Shown: positions 52,325 through 54,272 of the stretch, piece after piece
Layout of the letters: the number at the start of each line of letters is the position of its first letter
How positions within the stretch are numbered: the stretch's first letter is position 1
Source of the DNA: Desulfocapsa sp.
GTDB taxonomy: Bacteria > Desulfobacterota > Desulfobulbia > Desulfobulbales > Desulfocapsaceae
DNA: 54,272 bases
Direction of reading: 5' to 3'
Assembly: GCA_030145625.1 (NCBI GenBank)
Contig: JAQYVF010000026.1
Span: 1 to 54,272, forward strand
Position numbers and translations under genes: made by a program
The notes under the pieces: model-generated
What the model saw: the letters and a program-made list of their open reading frames with translations, nothing else
Told to the model about the DNA's origin: nothing
Databases searched by the model: none

Positions 52325-53692
52325 ATGAGTGAACAGTATAGAATCGAAAGTGACAGTATGGGCGAGGTTAAAGTTCCTGTACAGGCGTTGTATGGCGCGC
52401 AGACCCAACGTGCGCTGAATAACGTTGCTATCAGTGGGAATTCCATGCCGGAAAGTTTTATCCGAAGCCTGGGGTTTATCAAGGCCGCGGCTGCCAAGGC
52501 CAATGCCCAACTCGGTGCATTGGATAGTGAAATGGCTGATGCCATTTACGCTGCTGCCCTGGGTATTGGTGATGGTGAGTATTTAGATCAATTCCCTGTG
52601 GATGTTTTCCAGACCGGTTCAGGGACCAGCAGCAATATGAATGCCAACGAGGTGATTGCCCGGTTGGCAAGCGAACAGCTTGAACGCGCTGTGCATCCTA
52701 ATGATCATGTTAATTGCAGTCAGAGCAGCAACGATGTGATTCCCACTGCCATCCATATCAGTGCCAATCTGGCTCTTGAGAATCAACTGTTGCCCGCCTT
52801 ACACAGGCTACAGGTGGCAATTGAGGTTCGTGAAAATGAATTGGCAGAAGAGATTAAAACCGGTCGAACCCATCTGATGGATGCCATGCCTATCAGTTTT
52901 GCCCAGGAGTTGTCCGGTTGGCGTGCCCAGCTTGTGCTGGTGGAAGAACGCATAGTTGATACCCGTAGAAGACTTTGCCAACTTGCGCAGGGTGGTACGG
53001 CCATCGGCACCGGTGTCAATGCAGCTCCGAATTTTGGTGCTCTTTTTGTCAGGTATCTGACGGATGTCACCGGCATGGTTTTTTCCCCTGCTGAGAATTT
53101 GTTTGCAGCGATCAGCAGTCAGGATACAGCTGTGGAGCTGTCCGGTCAGCTCAAGACCCTGGCAGTGGCTCTGATGAAAATTGCCAACGATCTGCGCTGG
53201 ATGAACAGCGGACCCTTGTCTGGATTGGGTGAAATCAGCATTAAGGCTCTGCAGCCTGGGAGCAGCATTATGCCGGGTAAGGTGAACCCCGTGGTGCCGG
53301 AAGCCGTTGCCATGGCCGCGGCCCAGGTTATTGGAAATGACACTGCTGTGACTGTGGCTGGCCAGTCCGGTAATTTCCAGCTCAATGTGATGCTGCCGCT
53401 GATTGCCTCTAACCTGTTGCAAAGCATCACTCTGTTGGCCAATAGCTGTACGGCTCTGGCTGAAACGACTATGGCGGATTTTGTGGTCAACTCGGAGACC
53501 AGTAAAGCTAATTTACGGCGAAATCCCATCCTTGTCACTGCGCTGAACAGGGAGATTGGTTACAACAAGGCTGCTGAGATAGCCAAACGTGCCTATCAGG
53601 AGAATCGTCCTGTTCTCGACGTGGCTATAGAAATGACCGACCTCGACCAGGCCCGTCTTGAGCAATTATTGGATCCGAAAAATTTAATATGA
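52325..53692 (+). CDS. fumC: Fumarate hydratase class II
   Basis: 455 aa from the ATG at 52325, with AAGGTGG upstream; a GTG at 52316 is the alternative. Class II signatures are DVFQTGSGTSSNMNANEVIA, CSQSSNDVIPTAIHISANL, KTGRTHLMDAMPISFAQELS and PGSSIMPGKVNPVVPEAVAM. It is an oxygen-stable homotetrameric enzyme interconverting fumarate and malate. Many anaerobes carry the class I iron-sulfur enzyme; whether this organism has both is not visible here. Its stop codon overlaps the ATG of the next gene (ATGA). Confidence 0.95.
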   Translation: MSEQYRIESDSMGEVKVPVQALYGAQTQRALNNVAISGNSMPESFIRSLGFIKAAAAKANAQLGALDSEMADAIYAAALGIGDGEYLDQFPVDVFQTGSGTSSNMNANEVIARLASEQLERAVHPNDHVNCSQSSNDVIPTAIHISANLALENQLLPALHRLQVAIEVRENELAEEIKTGRTHLMDAMPISFAQELSGWRAQLVLVEERIVDTRRRLCQLAQGGTAIGTGVNAAPNFGALFVRYLTDVTGMVFSPAENLFAAISSQDTAVELSGQLKTLAVALMKIANDLRWMNSGPLSGLGEISIKALQPGSSIMPGKVNPVVPEAVAMAAAQVIGNDTAVTVAGQSGNFQLNVMLPLIASNLLQSITLLANSCTALAETTMADFVVNSETSKANLRRNPILVTALNREIGYNKAAEIAKRAYQENRPVLDVAIEMTDLDQARLEQLLDPKNLI

Positions 53693-54272
53693 TGAAGAGG
53701 GCGCAGGCTCAATTCATTTATTCAACAATACGCAATATTCTGTTGCTCTGTGTGCTCCTCCTCCTCCTTGTCGGTTGCGCAGCGCCGATTCGCAATCGAC
53801 CGGAAGATGTTCGTCTTGTTACCGCTTCCGGCCTGACGGAAAACGGATCTCCTCCTCCTATTTCTTTTCTAGTATCTGAATGGCAGCAACCCTATAACCG
53901 GATCGGCAAAGTTCGGGCAGAGGAGAGTGGAGGCTTTGAACGGGTTTTTGTGGACCCGCAGCAGGCCGTGATCTATTACGGGAGGCGTGTGTTCAGCACC
54001 GAGCGGGCGGCCTATACAAATCTGCTGTACAGGATACATTTCCCCAAAACTCCTTTCAGTTTGATTCCTTTTCATCTCGCTGCAGGCAACAATCCCGGTG
54101 TCCTGGTGGTTATCACCTTGGATGGGGAAACCAGGCCGATCCTTGTGAGCACTGTAAATACCTGTGGCTGCTATGTGGCTATTATTCCAACCAGTTATCT
54201 TGTTGCCGAGGCCTATCCACCCGGTTGGCCGGAGAAGGAGCAGTCTATTTATGGTGAGATTCTGCCTGCACA
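53689..54272 (+). CDS. Lipoprotein, 3' end beyond window
   Basis: Two adjacent ATGs, at 53689 (overlapping fumC TGA) and 53692. It has a hydrophobic signal (NILLLCVLLLLLVGC), with a lipobox LLVGC and the cysteine about 30 residues in. The visible mature part (~165 aa) includes PISFLVSEWQQPYNRIGKVR, VDPQQAVIYYGRRVFSTER, NLLYRIHFPKTPF and a cysteine pair in VNTCGCYVAII. No stop before the window end. The family is not recognised with confidence. Probably co-transcribed with fumC. Confidence 0.75.
   Translation, partial: MMKRAQAQFIYSTIRNILLLCVLLLLLVGCAAPIRNRPEDVRLVTASGLTENGSPPPISFLVSEWQQPYNRIGKVRAEESGGFERVFVDPQQAVIYYGRRVFSTERAAYTNLLYRIHFPKTPFSLIPFHLAAGNNPGVLVVITLDGETRPILVSTVNTCGCYVAIIPTSYLVAEAYPPGWPEKEQSIYGEILPA

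Overview
The window looks like a chromosomal segment of a Gram-negative, anaerobic, Desulfobulbales-like member of the Desulfobacterota. This is an inference from gene content: selenocysteine synthase (selA), Kdo transferase (waaA), type IV pilus ATPase, a sigma-54-type activator, a ferredoxin-nitroreductase fusion, a CdaZ-type diadenylate cyclase and acnA/fumC. No rRNA, tRNA or CRISPR array was recognised. Both window ends cut genes: selA on the left and a lipoprotein gene on the right.

1-16 kb is core-like, densely packed and mostly on the plus strand. It holds selA, a TPR protein with two degenerate GGDEF-like domains, a LOG-family protein and pilT. A sigma-54-type activator follows on the minus strand, converging on pilT and diverging from an LplT-like transporter and an acyltransferase/ACP/acyl-ligase fusion, which together look like a lysophospholipid or fatty-acid salvage unit. 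Next come a TIGR01777 epimerase, a tight three-gene unit (SlyD-like/methyltransferase fusion, MerR-B12 regulator, hot-dog thioesterase), a DUF1499 lipoprotein and an extradiol dioxygenase-like protein.

16-26 kb holds small minus-strand genes (TudS/YbgA-like protein, a four-helix membrane protein, a PPOX-fold flavoprotein and two tiny proteins), a divergent PAS-LuxR regulator, comEC-waaA overlapping by 4 bases, rsmE, a small membrane protein and the diadenylate cyclase. PilT and ComEC together hint at DNA uptake.

26-36.7 kb has looser spacing and longer intergenic stretches: a STAS/PilZ-like protein, aldo-keto reductase, ferredoxin-nitroreductase, esterase, a seven-repeat FG-GAP exported protein, a YqhC/YqhD-like regulator-reductase pair, a 55-aa paralogue of one of the tiny proteins near 18.6 kb, a zinc-ribbon miniprotein, and an exported beta-carbonic anhydrase behind a promoter/palindrome.

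36.8-44.6 kb is an accessory island. An intact IS1595-family element truncates a DUF7019-like gene that sits in an operon with an HPr-like protein and an EIIA. The island also has a truncated TetR gene, a zinc-ribbon/TM2/pilin-like chimera, a methyltransferase, a multi-helix membrane protein, two related hairpin repeats, and a decayed IS4-family element that truncates a DUF169 gene.

44.9-54.3 kb returns to core functions: aconitase (acnA), a 1398-aa SNF2 helicase, fumarase (fumC), and the start of a lipoprotein gene overlapping fumC.

The most unusual items are the TM2-pilin chimera, the EIIA-HPr-DUF7019 operon, the paired miniproteins sharing a leader, the B12 regulator lacking the CarH tryptophan, and the paired hairpin repeats.
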